From positions 48,103,515-48,167,514 of the forward strand of contig OU015528.1 in the NCBI GenBank assembly GCA_907165065.1: 64,000 nt of DNA. The letters run 5' to 3'. How positions within the stretch are numbered: position 1 is the stretch's first letter; the number at the start of each line of letters is the position of its first letter. The translations under genes were made by a program, and so were the position numbers. This stretch comes from Caprimulgus europaeus (lineage: Eukaryota; Chordata; Aves; Caprimulgiformes; Caprimulgidae). Below, in pieces: positions 46,900-58,247 of this stretch. The notes under the pieces are model-generated. The model had not been told where the DNA came from. It was given only the letters and a program-made list of their open reading frames with translations, and ran no database searches.

Positions 46900-48110
46900 G
46901 TCCGAATGCGCGGCCTGTGTGTGCCTGTGTGTCTGTGTGCGTGCCGCTGGTCTGCGTCTTTGTGTGCCTGTGTGCAGCTCCGGGCTGCGTGTCTTTGTGT
47001 GCGCAGTGCCGGGCGGGCACTGTCCGTGGCTAACTCCGTCTGTTTGCCCTCTGCTTGCCGACCCCCGCCACCCCGGCCCGGCCCCGCCGCCCGCTCCCGC
47101 CGCCGCCGCCCCGGCCCCGGCGCACCGCCCTCCCGGCCCTTGCCCAGCGCCTCGCCCCGGCGGCGGGACCGCGGGCTCCGGCCCAGCCCGGCTCACCTCG
47201 GGCCCGTCCTGCTCGGCTGCGCTCCCGGCGCGGCGGGGCAGTGTGGGGCAGCCGGGGGCCGGCCGCGGCCGGGCGGGGGAGGGCTCCTGCAGCCGCCGGG
47301 GCCGTCCCGCCGCGCCGGCAGCACCGCCCCGCCGGCGGCAGCGGTGGGCGGCAGGCTTGGAGCCGCTCCCGCCCAGACCTCTTCGCTCCGCCCGATACCC
47401 CTTTGGGTACCCCTGGGGTCCCATCCCGGGGGACCTAAAGCGCCTCCTCCTCCCAGTGTAACTCCCGGGGCGCAGCAGCCACGGAGGTGCGGCGGTGATA
47501 GGGGGCCAGCAATGGGGTGCAGCAGCAGTGGGGTGCAATGGCAATGGGGTGCAGCAGCAGTGGGGTGCAATGGCAGTGGGGTGCAACAGCCGTCGGCTGC
47601 GTTACCGACTGGGTGCAATGCTGATAGGGTGCAACAGCTGTGGGGTGCAGCACCGACTTGGTGCAGTGTTGATGGGGTGCCACAGCTGTGGGGTGCAGCA
47701 ACAAGACGGACCGGTACCGGCGGACTGGGTGTCTGCGGGGCGCCGCAGGTCTGGCTGTAACGCCAGGGCGGGATGGGGCGGGCGCCCAGAAGGCGGGGGC
47801 GGGCGGTCAGTCAGGTGATGCGGGAGGTGCCATGTGAGCGGGGCCGGTCCGGGCGGGGAGCGGCGGACTGAGTCCCGGCGGCGGCGATGGGGGCGGCGGT
47901 GCTGAGCAGGCTGGCCTTGGCCCTGGTTCTGGCCCTGGCCCTGGCCCTGACCCTGCCCTCGCTGGCCCTGGACAACGGGCTGGCGCTCACGCCCCCCATG
48001 GGCTGGCTCTCCTGGGAGAGGTTCCGCTGCAACGTGGACTGCCAGGCGGACCCCCACAACTGCATCAGGTCAGAGAAGCCCCCTCCACCCCGGCGCTCCC
48101 TGCCGAGGAG
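46900..48110. promoter_or_regulatory. Shared CpG island promoter, PHETA2 (-) and NAGA (+)
   Basis: GC-rich, CpG-dense region that covers the presumed noncoding first exon of PHETA2 (minus strand, last base 47197) and NAGA exon 1 (ATG at 47887). The genes diverge from it, as in human, so it is probably a bidirectional promoter. No TATA box is clear. An AGTCAGGTGATGCGG segment lies shortly before NAGA, around 47,810. The long open frames here, such as 46483-47586 (-), are GC artefacts. Confidence 0.75.
47513..47704 (+). repeat. 16-bp minisatellite, 12 units
   Basis: Twelve consecutive 16-base units in register from 47513 to 47704. The consensus is close to TGGGGTGCAGCAGCAG or TGGGGTGCAATGGCAG. 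The first four units alternate between two variants, which suggests a 32-base higher-order unit; later units are more diverged. It lies about 180 bases before the NAGA start codon, between the two divergent genes. Confidence 0.95.
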
Positions 48111-51100
48111 GGACTCGGCGTCCTCCTCCCTGGGGCTCGGGACCCCCCTCTCCCCTCCCTGCAAGGAGGGCTTGTCCTGTGTGTCCCCTGCCCAAGGGAA
48201 CCTGCTCGGGAACGCCGGGCTGGTGTCTCGGGTCTGCCCCGGGTCGGTGGATGGGGCGGTGCCAGGGCAGGAGAGGGTGGATGGTCGGGTCGGACATCAG
48301 GCCCGCGGCAGCTCTGGCACCGTCTGTGCCCCTGGGGCGAGCGGTGGGATCTCGGGGGGCGTGGCGTGTGGGAGCGGGGGGCTCGGGTGCCCAGGTGCTG
48401 GGGCTGGAGAGCCCCCGGTGCTGAAGGACGTGGCCAGGCATTGCAGGTGTCGGGGAAATGCTTCCCCTTGGTGAGATCAGTAAACGGGACACAGGCTTTA
48501 AACGGGAGCCCTGGAGACCCCCCGTATGGCCCAGGCCAGCCCTACAGTGACCGACCCTCCAGAGCCCCCAGTTAGCCCTGAAGTCCCACTGGCCACCTCA
48601 ACTGGTGGGGCACGGAGGTCACAGGGTCTCAACCTCCCTGCCACATCCCTGTCCCCTCGATCTGCAGTGAGAAACTCTTCTTCGAGATGGCAGACCGCCT
48701 GGCAGAGGATGGCTGGAGGGAGCTGGGCTACAAGTACATTAACATGGACGACTGCTGGTCTGCCAAGCAGCGGGACGCGGTGGGACGGCTGGTTCCCGAC
48801 CCCGAGAGGTTTCCCAGAGGGATTAAGGCTCTGGCTGACTATGTGAGTGCCTGCTGGGGATAATGGGGGATGTCCAGGTCCCCATGCCACCTGGTTCCTA
48901 GGAGGCATCTCAAACCCTCCTTGTCCCCTCCTTGCAGTTCTTCTCTCTTTGTAGGTCCATGCCCGGGGCCTGAAGCTGGGCATTTATGGCGACCTGGGCA
49001 CCTTCACCTGTGGGGGCTACCCAGGTACCACGCTGGACCGCGTGGAGCAGGACGCCCAGACCTTTGCAGAGTGGGGTGTGGACATGCTGAAGCTGGATGG
49101 GTGCTACTCGTCGGAAAAGGAGCAAGCGGAGGGTAAAGGCTCCCCGGCCGGCTGGTGTTTCTCCCCTCGCTGCTTCTGTCAGAGCAGCTGTCTGTCTGCA
49201 GAAACACTTGGCCGGCCAGTTCTTCCCTCCTATCTCCTGTTGCAGCTCTTGGGCAAAAAGGAGGGAGTTTGGGTGCCCTAGAGCTGGTGTAAGCACTGGG
49301 CAGGCTGTGGACACAGGCTGCTGCCAGCCATCTCCTTCACCAGTTGTCATCTTCTCTCCCTAAGGCTACCCAAAAATGGCAAGGGCTTTGAACGCCACGG
49401 GCCGCCCCATTGTCTACTCCTGCAGCTGGCCAGCGTATCAGGGGGGTCTCCCCCCCAAGGTGAGGGTTGTCCTGTCTGGTGGCTGTTTCTCATGTGCCCT
49501 GGGGGAGCTCTTCTGGGAGCTGCAGGAGCTAGGTGCTGTGTTCTGCTTATCGCTATGCCTCTGGTAGGATGGGGTTGCAGGTCACTGGAGGGGATGTGAC
49601 CTCCCTGCCAGGCATCTAGGGACACTTGGTCTTTTCAACATGGCTAGGTAATGAGAGTGTGGAGGAAGAAAGCCCTAGGGTGTGCTCTCCACCCCACTTA
49701 GCTCGTGCGGGGTTGATCTTGGCAGTCTGTTCTTTTGAGATGGGTCCTCTCTGGTGTAAGTGCTTGAAATAGTATGTTCCTCCTAGTAATGTTTCTTGAG
49801 AATTGATTACATTTATTTTTTTCCTCTTTCACCTTCTGAGTTAATTCCAAGATGCCCTCACTCTAGAATTGATGAAGGCCGGGAGGCCTCCCACCCCCCT
49901 AGGCTGAAATCGGTGCACTCGGCTCGCTCCCTGCAATGCCTGTGCACCAATGCACGCAGCGTGGGGAATGAGCAGAAGGAGTTAGAAACCCGTGTTTGGT
50001 CAAGGGATTATGATCTGGTGGCAATTACAGAGACATGGTGGGACAGCTCACATGACTGGAATGTGGCCATGGATGGCTCTGTCCTTCTCAGGAAAGACAG
50101 GCCAGAGAGGCGAGGTGGTGGAGTTGCTCTTTACGTGAGAGAGCAACTGCAGTGTATTGAGATCTGTCCAGGGGCGGATGAGGAGCGAGTTGAGAGCCTG
50201 TGGGTAAAAATTAAGGGGCAGACTGGTATGGGTGATACTGCTGTGGGTGTCTATTACAGGCCACCAGATCAGGGTGAGGAAGTTGATGAGGTCTTCTACA
50301 GGCAGCTGAGAGCAGCCTCGCAATCCCAGGCCCTGGTTGTTGTGGGGGATTTTAACCACCCTGATGTTTGCTGGAGGGACTACTCAGCCAGCCACCCCCA
50401 ATCCAGGAGGCTCCTCCAGTGCATCGATGACAACTTCCTGATGCAAATGGTGGATGAACCAACCAGGAGGGGAGTGACGCTGGATCTCATCCTCACTAAC
50501 AAGGAGGGTCTGGTTGAAGCGGTAAAGGTTGAGGACTGCCTGGGCTGCAGTGACCATGAGATGGTGAAGTTCAGGATCTCATGTGGCAGGAACAGAATTC
50601 CAAGCAGAATTGCAACCCTGGACTTCAGGAGGGCCAACTTTGGCCTTTTCAAGCAATTGTTAGGGGAAATCCCACGGGACAGAGTACTTGAAGGCAAAGG
50701 GGCCCAAGATAGTTGGTTAGCATTCAGGGACTGCTTCTTCCAAGCTCAAGATCACAGCATCCCGACACATAGGAAGTCAAGAAAGGGAGCCAGGAGACCT
50801 GCTTGGTTAAACAGAGAACTGCTGGGCAAACTCAAGTGGGAGAGGAGAGTTTACAGATCATGGAAGGAGGGGCTGGCCACTTGGGAAGAATATAAGGCTG
50901 TTATCAGAGGATGTAGGGAGGCAAATAGGAAAGCTAAGGCCTCCTTAGAATTAGACCTTGCCAGGGGGGTCATGGACAACAGGAAGAGCTTCTTCAAATA
51001 CATGGCAGATAAAACTAACACTAGAGGCAATGTAGGCCCACTGGTGAATGAGGTGGGTACCCTGGTGACAGAAGATACAGAGAAGGCAGAGTTACTGAAT

Positions 51101-54100
51101 GCCTTCTTTCCTCTGTCTACTCTGCCAGAAGCTGTCCTGAGGAGCTCCGTACCCCTGAGGCCCCTGAGGAAGTCAAGACAATAGAGGAGTTTGCCTCAGT
51201 TGATGAGGACTGGGTCGGGGACCAATTAAGCAATCTGGACATCCATAAATCAATGGATCCGGATGGGATGCACCCACGGGTGTTGAGGGAGCTGGCTGAG
51301 GTTATTGCTAGACCGCTCTCCTTCATCTTTGCTAAGTCGTGGGAAATGGGAGAGGTGCCTGAGGACTGGAGGAAGGCAAATGTCACTCCAATCTTCAAAA
51401 AGGGCAAGAAGGAGGACCTGGGTAACTACAGACCGGTCAGCCTCACCTCCATCCCTGGGAAGGTGATGGAACGACTTATCCTTGGTGCCATCTCTAGGCA
51501 TATCAAGGATAAGAGGGTCATTAGGGGCAGTCAGCACGGCTTCACCAAGGGGAAGTCGTGCTTGACAAACCTACTAGACTTTTATGAAAACACGACCAGG
51601 TGGCTGGATGATGGCAGAGCAGTGGATGTGGTCTATCTTGATTTCAGCAAAGCATTTGACACGGTCTCCCACAGCATCCTCGCTGCTAAATTGAGCAAGT
51701 GTGGACTGGATGATCAGGTAGTGAGGTGGACTGTGAACTGGCTGGTGGGAAGAAGCCAGAGAGTTGTGGTCAGTGGGGCAATGATTCTAGTTGGAGACCT
51801 GTGTCTAGTGGAATCCCTCAAGGGTTGGTACTAGGACCAGTACTATTCAATATATCAATCAGTGACCTGGATGAGGGAACAGAGTGCACTGTCAGCAAGT
51901 TTGCTGATGACACCAAGCTGGGAGGAGTGGCTGACACACCAGAGGGTTGTGCTGCCATTCATTGAGACCTGGACAGGCTGGAGAGCTGGGCAGGGAGAAA
52001 CTTAATGAAATATAATAAGGGCAAGTGTAGGGTGTTGCACCTGGGCAGGAACAACCCCAGGTTCCAGTACAGGTTGGGGACAGACCTGTTGGAGAGCAGT
52101 GTAAGGGAAAGGGATCTGGGAGTCCTGGTGGACAGCAGGATGACCATGAGCCAGCACTGTGCCCTTGTGGCCAGGAAGGCCAATGGCATCCTGGGGTGCA
52201 TTAAAAAGAGCATGGCCAGCAGGTCAAGGGAGGTTCTCCTCACCCTCTACTCTGCCCTGCTGAGGCCACATCTGGAATATTGTGTCCAGTTCAGGGCCCC
52301 ACAGTTCAAGAAGGACAGGGAACTGCTTGAGAGAGTCCAGCACAGAGCCACAAAGATGATTAAGGGAGGAAAGGCTGAGGGAACTGGGCCTCTTTAGCTT
52401 GGAGAAGAGGAGACTGAGGGGTGACCTTATTAATGTTTATAAATACATGAAGGGTGAGTGTCAGGAAGATGGAGCCAGACACTTCACAGTAACGACCGAT
52501 GATAGGACAAGGGGCAGTGGGTGTAAGCTGGAGCACAGGAGGTTCTGCTTAAACTTGAGAAGAAACTCCTTTACTGTGAGGGTAACAGAGCCCTGGAACA
52601 GGCTGCCCAGGGAGGTTGTGGAGTCTCCTTCTCTGGAAACATTCAAGAGCCGCCTGGACGCCTTCCTGTGTGATCTCATCTAGGTGTTCCTGCTCCAGCA
52701 GGGGGGTTGGACTACATGATCTTTTGAGATCCCTTCCAATCCCTAGCATTCTGATTCTGCCCTCATTCTGGCAGCTGATTGTATTTCTCCATGTCCTCTG
52801 TGGTTGATTTGCCAGACATGCTATCACACTGGGATGTGCCCAGTTATGTTGGGATATGGCTCTGTCCTCCTTCATTACTTGAAGTTGCCCTTCTACACAT
52901 CCCTGTGCTTTGTAGACACTAAACATCTTCTGGATGCTGCAGCTCTCAACAAGTCTGTCTGTCCTTTCTCCCTCCTGCCTAACCCTGTGCTCCTCTCCAG
53001 GTGAACTACACCATCCTGGCAGACATCTGCAACCTGTGGCGTAACTACGGTGATATCCAGGACTCCTGGGTCAGCGTGCTTTCCATCCTGGACTGGTTCT
53101 CTGAAAACCAGGACGTGCTGCAGCCAGCAGCTGGCCCTGGCCACTGGAATGACCCGGACATGGTATGGCTGACACTGGCTGGGGATGGGGTATCTCCAGG
53201 GATCCCCTTCCTAGGGGCAGGGTGAAGGAAGAGTGCCAGGAACAGGAGCCCCCTTGCTACAGAGAGGCAAAGCTCGCATTGCCCTTGGCTAAGCTGTGGA
53301 AAAGGCCTATGGCTGCAACAAACCCTTCATCACTCAAGTGTGCCTGTTGAGTTGTCCAGGTGTCCCTGTCCTTCCCTGCACAGCCAGAGAAGGGATAGTG
53401 GTGAAGCGAAGGGTGTTAATGAGTGCATTTGAATGTGGGTTGATGGCTCAGCACCTAGCAGGGGTGGGATCTCCCAGCAGTGGTAGGCTGCTTAAGGGGA
53501 AGTAAAAGTGCGTGTGGGGTTTCCCATGTGTGCTCCCTCCCAGCAGGATGCAGCATCACCAAGTGTGGCAAGCAGACAAGTTTCTAACCCTTTTCTGCCT
53601 CTCCTGTCTTTTCACCCTTTCTCCTCCAGCTCATCATTGGAAACTTTGGCCTCAGCTACGAGCAGTCCCGCTCCCAAATGGCCTTGTGGACGGTGATGGC
53701 AGCTCCGCTCCTCATGTCCACGGATCTCCGCACTATCTCCCCGAGTGCCAAAGAGATCCTGCAGAACCGCCTGATGATCCAGATCAACCAGGACCCCCTG
53801 GGAATCCAGGGGCGCAGGATTGTCAAGGTTAGGCGGAAGGTGGATGCATTGGGGAGACCAGACAGGAGCAGCACAGGTCACCAGGGAGGGAGAGGGAGGC
53901 AATACAGAGAAATGTGAGCAGGAGAGCTGTGGGAGGTGGGTATATGCTGGTGTAGCAGCCTCACAGGGCTGGTTCCCAGCAGCTCTGCCTTACCCACCCA
54001 TCTCCCCACCAGGAGAAAGACCACATTGAGGTGTTCCTGCGCCCACTGTCCCAGGCCGCCAGCGCCCTCGTCTTCTTCAGCCGGAGAACAGATATGCCTT

Positions 54101-54579
54101 TCCGCTACACCACCAGCCTGGCCAAGCTCCACTTCCCCGAGGATGCCGTGTATGAGGTGAGCCCCACTGGCATGCTGCATGACAGAGCAGCCCCACAGCA
54201 CATGGATCCCCCTCTTTCCATCTTCCTGTTGGCACTCTGTGCGTTTTGCGGGGGAAGGACTCCCACTCCCTGCCTCCAGGACGAAGGGGCAGCTGCCCGT
54301 TGGGTTGCCCTCCTGTTGTCCATTGCTGTGCCCTTTCCTGTTATGCCATGTCAGTGACTACAGCTGGACCTCAAGATGAAAGGTCTGGAAATCCTGGTAG
54401 CCACCATCTCTCTCTTCCAGGTCCAAGATGTGTACAGTGGGAAGATCATCAGTGGCTTGAAGACGAGCGACAGCTTCTCGGTTGTTATTAACCCCTCGGG
54501 GGTGGTGATGTGGTATCTCTGTCCCAGGGCGCTCCAGGCGCAAGCCCCCAGCGAGGGTTTCCGCCCAGTCCTCCTGTGA
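47887..54579 (+). CDS. NAGA: Alpha-N-acetylgalactosaminidase, lysosomal, eight exons
   Basis: Lysosomal GH27 hydrolase that removes terminal alpha-linked GalNAc from glycoproteins and glycolipids. Coding exons: 47887-48068, 48668-48842, 48955-49132, 49365-49459, 53001-53162, 53630-53827, 54013-54156 and 54421-54579, 430 residues. A Leu/Ala-rich signal peptide (1 to about 27) precedes the mature start [19 protein letters not shown]. The nucleophile is Asp167 in MLKLDGC, and the acid/base is Asp228 in YGDIQDSW (human 156 and 217 by alignment). Specificity residues Ser199 and Ala202 in CSWPA fit NAGA, not the Glu/Leu of alpha-galactosidase A (CEWPL). N-glycosylation sequons include NATG and NYT. 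The C-terminus (after GVVMWYL) differs from human. Intron 4 (49460-53000) holds a CR1 element. It shares a promoter region with PHETA2. Confidence 0.97.
49850..52683 (+). pseudogene. Decayed CR1 ORF2 (endonuclease-reverse transcriptase)
   Basis: The coding relic inside the CR1 copy. It lies in four pieces: about 49,850-51,108 (endonuclease and linker), 51,112 to about 51,780 (fingers and palm of the reverse transcriptase), about 51,780-52,370 (SGIPQG and FADDT, interrupted by one TGA at 51963), and about 52,370-52,683 (C-terminal region). The last shift goes with loss of roughly 30 bases relative to the usual CR1 text. All recognisable catalytic motifs are still present, so the decay is recent in comparison with the other CR1 copies here. 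Confidence 0.85.
49850..52759 (+). mobile_element. CR1 LINE, most of ORF2 plus 3' end, in NAGA intron 4
   Basis: Non-LTR retrotransposon of the chicken repeat 1 family, same strand as NAGA. The first frame (to about 51,108) encodes the AP-type endonuclease, with catalytic-site text [20 protein letters not shown] and CSDHE all present. Then comes the reverse transcriptase, with [24 protein letters not shown] and FADDT, and the C-terminal [16 protein letters not shown]. The frame shifts at about 51,108, 51,780 and 52,370 and is stopped by TGA at 51963-51965, so the copy is non-functional. It ends in the typical short repeats ATTCTGATTCTG at 52748-52759. ORF1 and the 5' end are absent. The 5' border is estimated. 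Confidence 0.93.
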
Positions 54580-56050
54580 TGAGGCTCATTGGATGGGAGT
54601 GGGGGTCAGTACCAGGTTGAGCCACAAGACCCTGGAGCACGTGGCTCTTTACTGCACAAGTGCCTTTCGCTGGCGTGCCCAGCAGTGCTGGAGAGTGACT
54701 GTTCCTTTGGTGCCAGCTCGATGATGTCTACTTGGCCTGCATAAAGCAGGAATTCTTGTTACGCACCTCCTAAGGGTGTGCAGGACACGATTCCTCAGTG
54801 ACTGCAAAGCCCTTTGAGATCCTCCTGTGGAAGATGCCATACAAGCAGAGCCCAGCCACTGTTGGACTCTGTCACTTTGAGCACTTCACTGCTTTGAGCT
54901 GAGTACCACCAACTGCTGCAGGAGCTGTTCGAACTATGCCTGTAGAAAGGCCTTGGATGCTTTGAGGGTGGTGACCCCTGCCCTGCCCTGCCACGTGTGA
55001 TGGTGTTGGCCTCAAGGATCAGACCTGGCTACCTTCTTTCCTTTGCTATAATCAGCTTGGCTTAGAATGAGGGGCTGTCAATAGGACTGCACCCTTCCCC
55101 TATGCTTTCCCCAGGACCAAGAGCTCCTGGAGACCTGTGTACCTACACAGAGAGGCTTTGCTTGCAGGCCTGATCCTGCTGCCAGGATCCTGGAGGCCAG
55201 CACTACTGCAGCCTGGCATGCATGCTGGCATTGGATTAAAGCCCCTCTGGTATCAGTTTACAGCAGAGCAAAACCCCCCTGGGTTGTGCACAACCCCAGC
55301 AGCCCTGCTGTGGTGCAGCACTAAAAGCCAGAGCTGCAGTGTGTTGTGCACAAGTGGTGGTGGGAAGATGCTGATGCTCAGCTGTGGTCATCTTTTAAGT
55401 GGGGAGATGGTCACACGTGCCTCTGAGCTGCACCTTGCATTCTGTTCTTGCTCTAGCAAGAAATTCCTGCTAAAAGGGGGCTCAGGCCCTCCTCCAGCAG
55501 GCTGGACACTCAGGGTTTCTCAGGGAAAGGCTCCTCCCTCTCCCAAGGGCAGCTACATCCACAGCTCCATCCTGAGGAGCCTGTGCTAATAATCTCAAGT
55601 GAGTGGTGGGACAGACTAAGACCCTCAACTGCTTCACCTCTGTACAATGCACATTTTATGAAGGAGTTCTAGGTGAGACACGGCCCACCCCGACCGCCCC
55701 AGAGAGAGGTGCAGCATTTGTGAAGATTGCAGCCCAGGGAGACCAACACAAGATTAAGCCTCAGACTAGGGAAATTCCACATTTTAGATTAGGCAAAAAA
55801 AAAGTTTCCCCTTTCTGTTCAGATGCTGGAGGACTCCTGGTCATCTGCTCCCTCTGGTTCCTGCAGGGCACACTTCTGGGCACACTTACAGAAACTTTCT
55901 CTGAGTGCAGCAGCAAGATACTGAACATGATGCTTGCAGTGCTAACAAGAAAAGATGAGAGCATTTCATGTCTGTATATAGGAGCTGGCTTTGTTCTTGG
56001 GGGATGATTGAGACAAATTAATTGAAATAAAGGGGAAGCAGGCTACAGGC
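54580..56050 (+). other. NAGA: NAGA 3' untranslated region
   Basis: Non-coding stretch after the NAGA stop. It holds an early ATTAAA at 55235-55240 and a canonical AATAAA at 56026-56031, and either could end the transcript. Short open frames here (for example 55137-55589) show no similarity I recognise. Confidence 0.55.
56026..56031 (+). terminator. NAGA: Poly(A) signal AATAAA, probable NAGA distal
   Basis: Canonical hexamer about 1.45 kb after the NAGA stop. Expected cleavage, 10-30 bases on, falls in the same few bases as the facing WBP2NL signal. Confidence 0.5.
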
Positions 56051-58247
56051 TCTCTGTTTCATGTTTATTCAGTGATACTAAATATAGCTACTTGGTTAAT
56101 GTAGGATTACAGGGTCATTACCTCAAAACAGGAACACCTATGCCAAGAAATAGGACTGGTTCCCTGTCAGAGACTGGATTCTGCAGAGAAGAAACTGTCT
56201 TTCCTGTAGTTACATTGTGTTCAGCAGGGCAACAGCTTTCCTTGGCACAAGGGGAAACAGATCTTATAGTCCACAGTTAAGTGATGTTTTCCTTTACTAT
56301 ATATTTATTTTTTCCCCTTACTAGAAAAAAAAATGGCTAGTGAGGAGTTCCTCATAAAGACAGGCCTTCCTTCTGGCAGTGAATGTACATGGGAGAGGTG
56401 CTACAAATACAGCTGTAGTGAGTAGAGGGTGGTGACAGCCTCTGCTAAATGCAGTGTTGTGCCTGCCCTGAGGTCATGAACAGGTGCCAGTTCTGGATAC
56501 CTGCACGAGAGCAAAGGCAAAAACCAGCCTTCCCCAGGCAGCAAGAGGATGAGCCTCCACCCTCTTCTCCCCCAAGTTACTTGATTCCAGATCCAGCTTA
56601 GCCATGCACCACAGAGAGAGGAATGGCCCACAGCTGACGTGAGAGAACAGCACTAGTGTTTGCTGCAGCCTTCTGTGCAGCAGGCAAGAATGAAGAAGGT
56701 CAACACAACATACACACAACAGTGAATAGGCAGCTAAAGGGATCAACACTCTTGTATTAAAGTGCACTTCAGAAAGTTACATTCATGGTTGATTTTTTTT
56801 TTTTTAATACAAAGTCATTAAAGTATCTGTAACTCTAGACTTTAAAAGTTTTTATAGATTAGGAAATTTACTTCCCCCCATGCAGGGCTGCTTCAAACTT
56901 GCAAGACGTGCAAGCCTGACTTACAGAAGAGCCCCGGAAGACAGGGAAGTAAGAGTGAAAACGCTCCTTCCCCTTCACTGTGAAGGTAGGAAGGCTGCAG
57001 GAAGAAATATGATCACCCCATAGGTAAAGGATCACAAGGGTCTCCACCAGACTAGAGAGACTCTCTTCAGAGCAGGTTTAATGGCACTATGTCCTAAGGA
57101 AGAAGGAAAGGTTGTGGCTGAGCAGCCAGTCTCTGCAAGAGAGCTGAGGGTTAGTAACATCTGCACCAGACAGCAGTTCCCAGCTAAGAGAGGACACTGC
57201 ACCCTAAGCAACCCAACTCTGCTGTCACAGTGCCTGCCCTCCCACCCTGCTCAGATGTAGGCATACACACCCTGTCTCCAGCAGCCCAAGGAAAAGATGA
57301 AGGCAGCTTTTCCCCTGTGGAGCTAGGACACAGCCCAAGCTTGCTCAGCAGAGGGAGCCAGGGCTGTGGGACCTGTCTCCTGACAACACCAGTGCCAGGT
57401 CATCTTCCTAACATAACATATTTTGCTCCAAGGCAAGCAGCCTCCTGTGCAGCACTTGACTCCATTACACTTGAAGAATGGCTGCTTGACACGGGATCAT
57501 TGCACAGATAAGTGACCTGCTTCTAGGAGACAGAAAGGAAGACTGACTCTCACACCTGCCAGTCTACCAGCTCACACCCTGCAGCACACCTTTGTTTGCT
57601 TTTATATTCAGTGTCCACAAAGGCAGGCTGATTGGGGCCCACCCCCTTCCCTCTTGCATAGCCAAGTGCTTCAGTGTTTCTTAGAATGCACTTCCCAAGT
57701 GCATCACCCTATGACTGTTAGTCCAGGACATGAAATACACATTTCCAGTGTGATATAGGATTTTCAGAGTCCCATCTCACGCTGATCTGTGCCCAAATTT
57801 AAAGAAATTTAACACCTTCCTGGGGCACCCAAGGGTCAGTGCAAGGAACCTCATGGTTCTCTATACCATTCCTCTTGGATGGTACTTCAGAAGAAGTCAA
57901 AGTCTGTCATTCCAATCAGTTTTACTCCAAGATCCCAGAGCCTTCACATTTTAGTCCCAGATTAGTCATGTGGTGTACTGGTGCTTTAATAAGAAGTCCA
58001 TCTCTCTCCTCAAGCCAATGGCAGAGCAAAAGGTTAGTGCTTCAACCCCATGAGATAAAGCAAATAAGCAAGTGCTGTTGTTCCACCTTGTATTGCCACT
58101 GACTTAGTTTCAGGAGGGCAGGTGCTCAGCTGCCCAGCACTACATACACTGTATATACACAGAGAGACCTAGAGATATGCTATTCCAAGGGGAGATATGG
58201 TAATCCAGGGAGAGAGAGAGTGGGAGGCTGGTTGCAATTTCCTTCTG
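56045..58247 (-). other. WBP2NL: WBP2NL 3' untranslated region (inferred)
   Basis: Minus-strand sequence after the WBP2NL stop codon. Candidate AATAAA hexamers on the minus strand are at about 56302 (within ATATATTTATTTTTT) and at 56064-56069. A 15-T run is near 56,791. No other gene is seen. Confidence 0.45.
56064..56069 (-). terminator. WBP2NL: Poly(A) signal AATAAA on the minus strand, probable WBP2NL distal
   Basis: The plus-strand TTTATT in CATGTTTATTCAG reads AATAAA on the minus strand. It faces the NAGA signal at 56026-56031. Confidence 0.45.

Noticed and set aside
46483-47586. 367-codon minus-strand open frame between PHETA2 and NAGA
   Set aside because: It spans the CpG island and the minisatellite. 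Its product is compositionally biased, and part of it is repeat translation (His/Pro/Ala).
47435-48057. Minus-strand open frames over the minisatellite and NAGA exon 1
   Set aside because: They are translations of the 16-bp repeat and the antisense of the NAGA signal peptide; NAGA on the plus strand explains the region.
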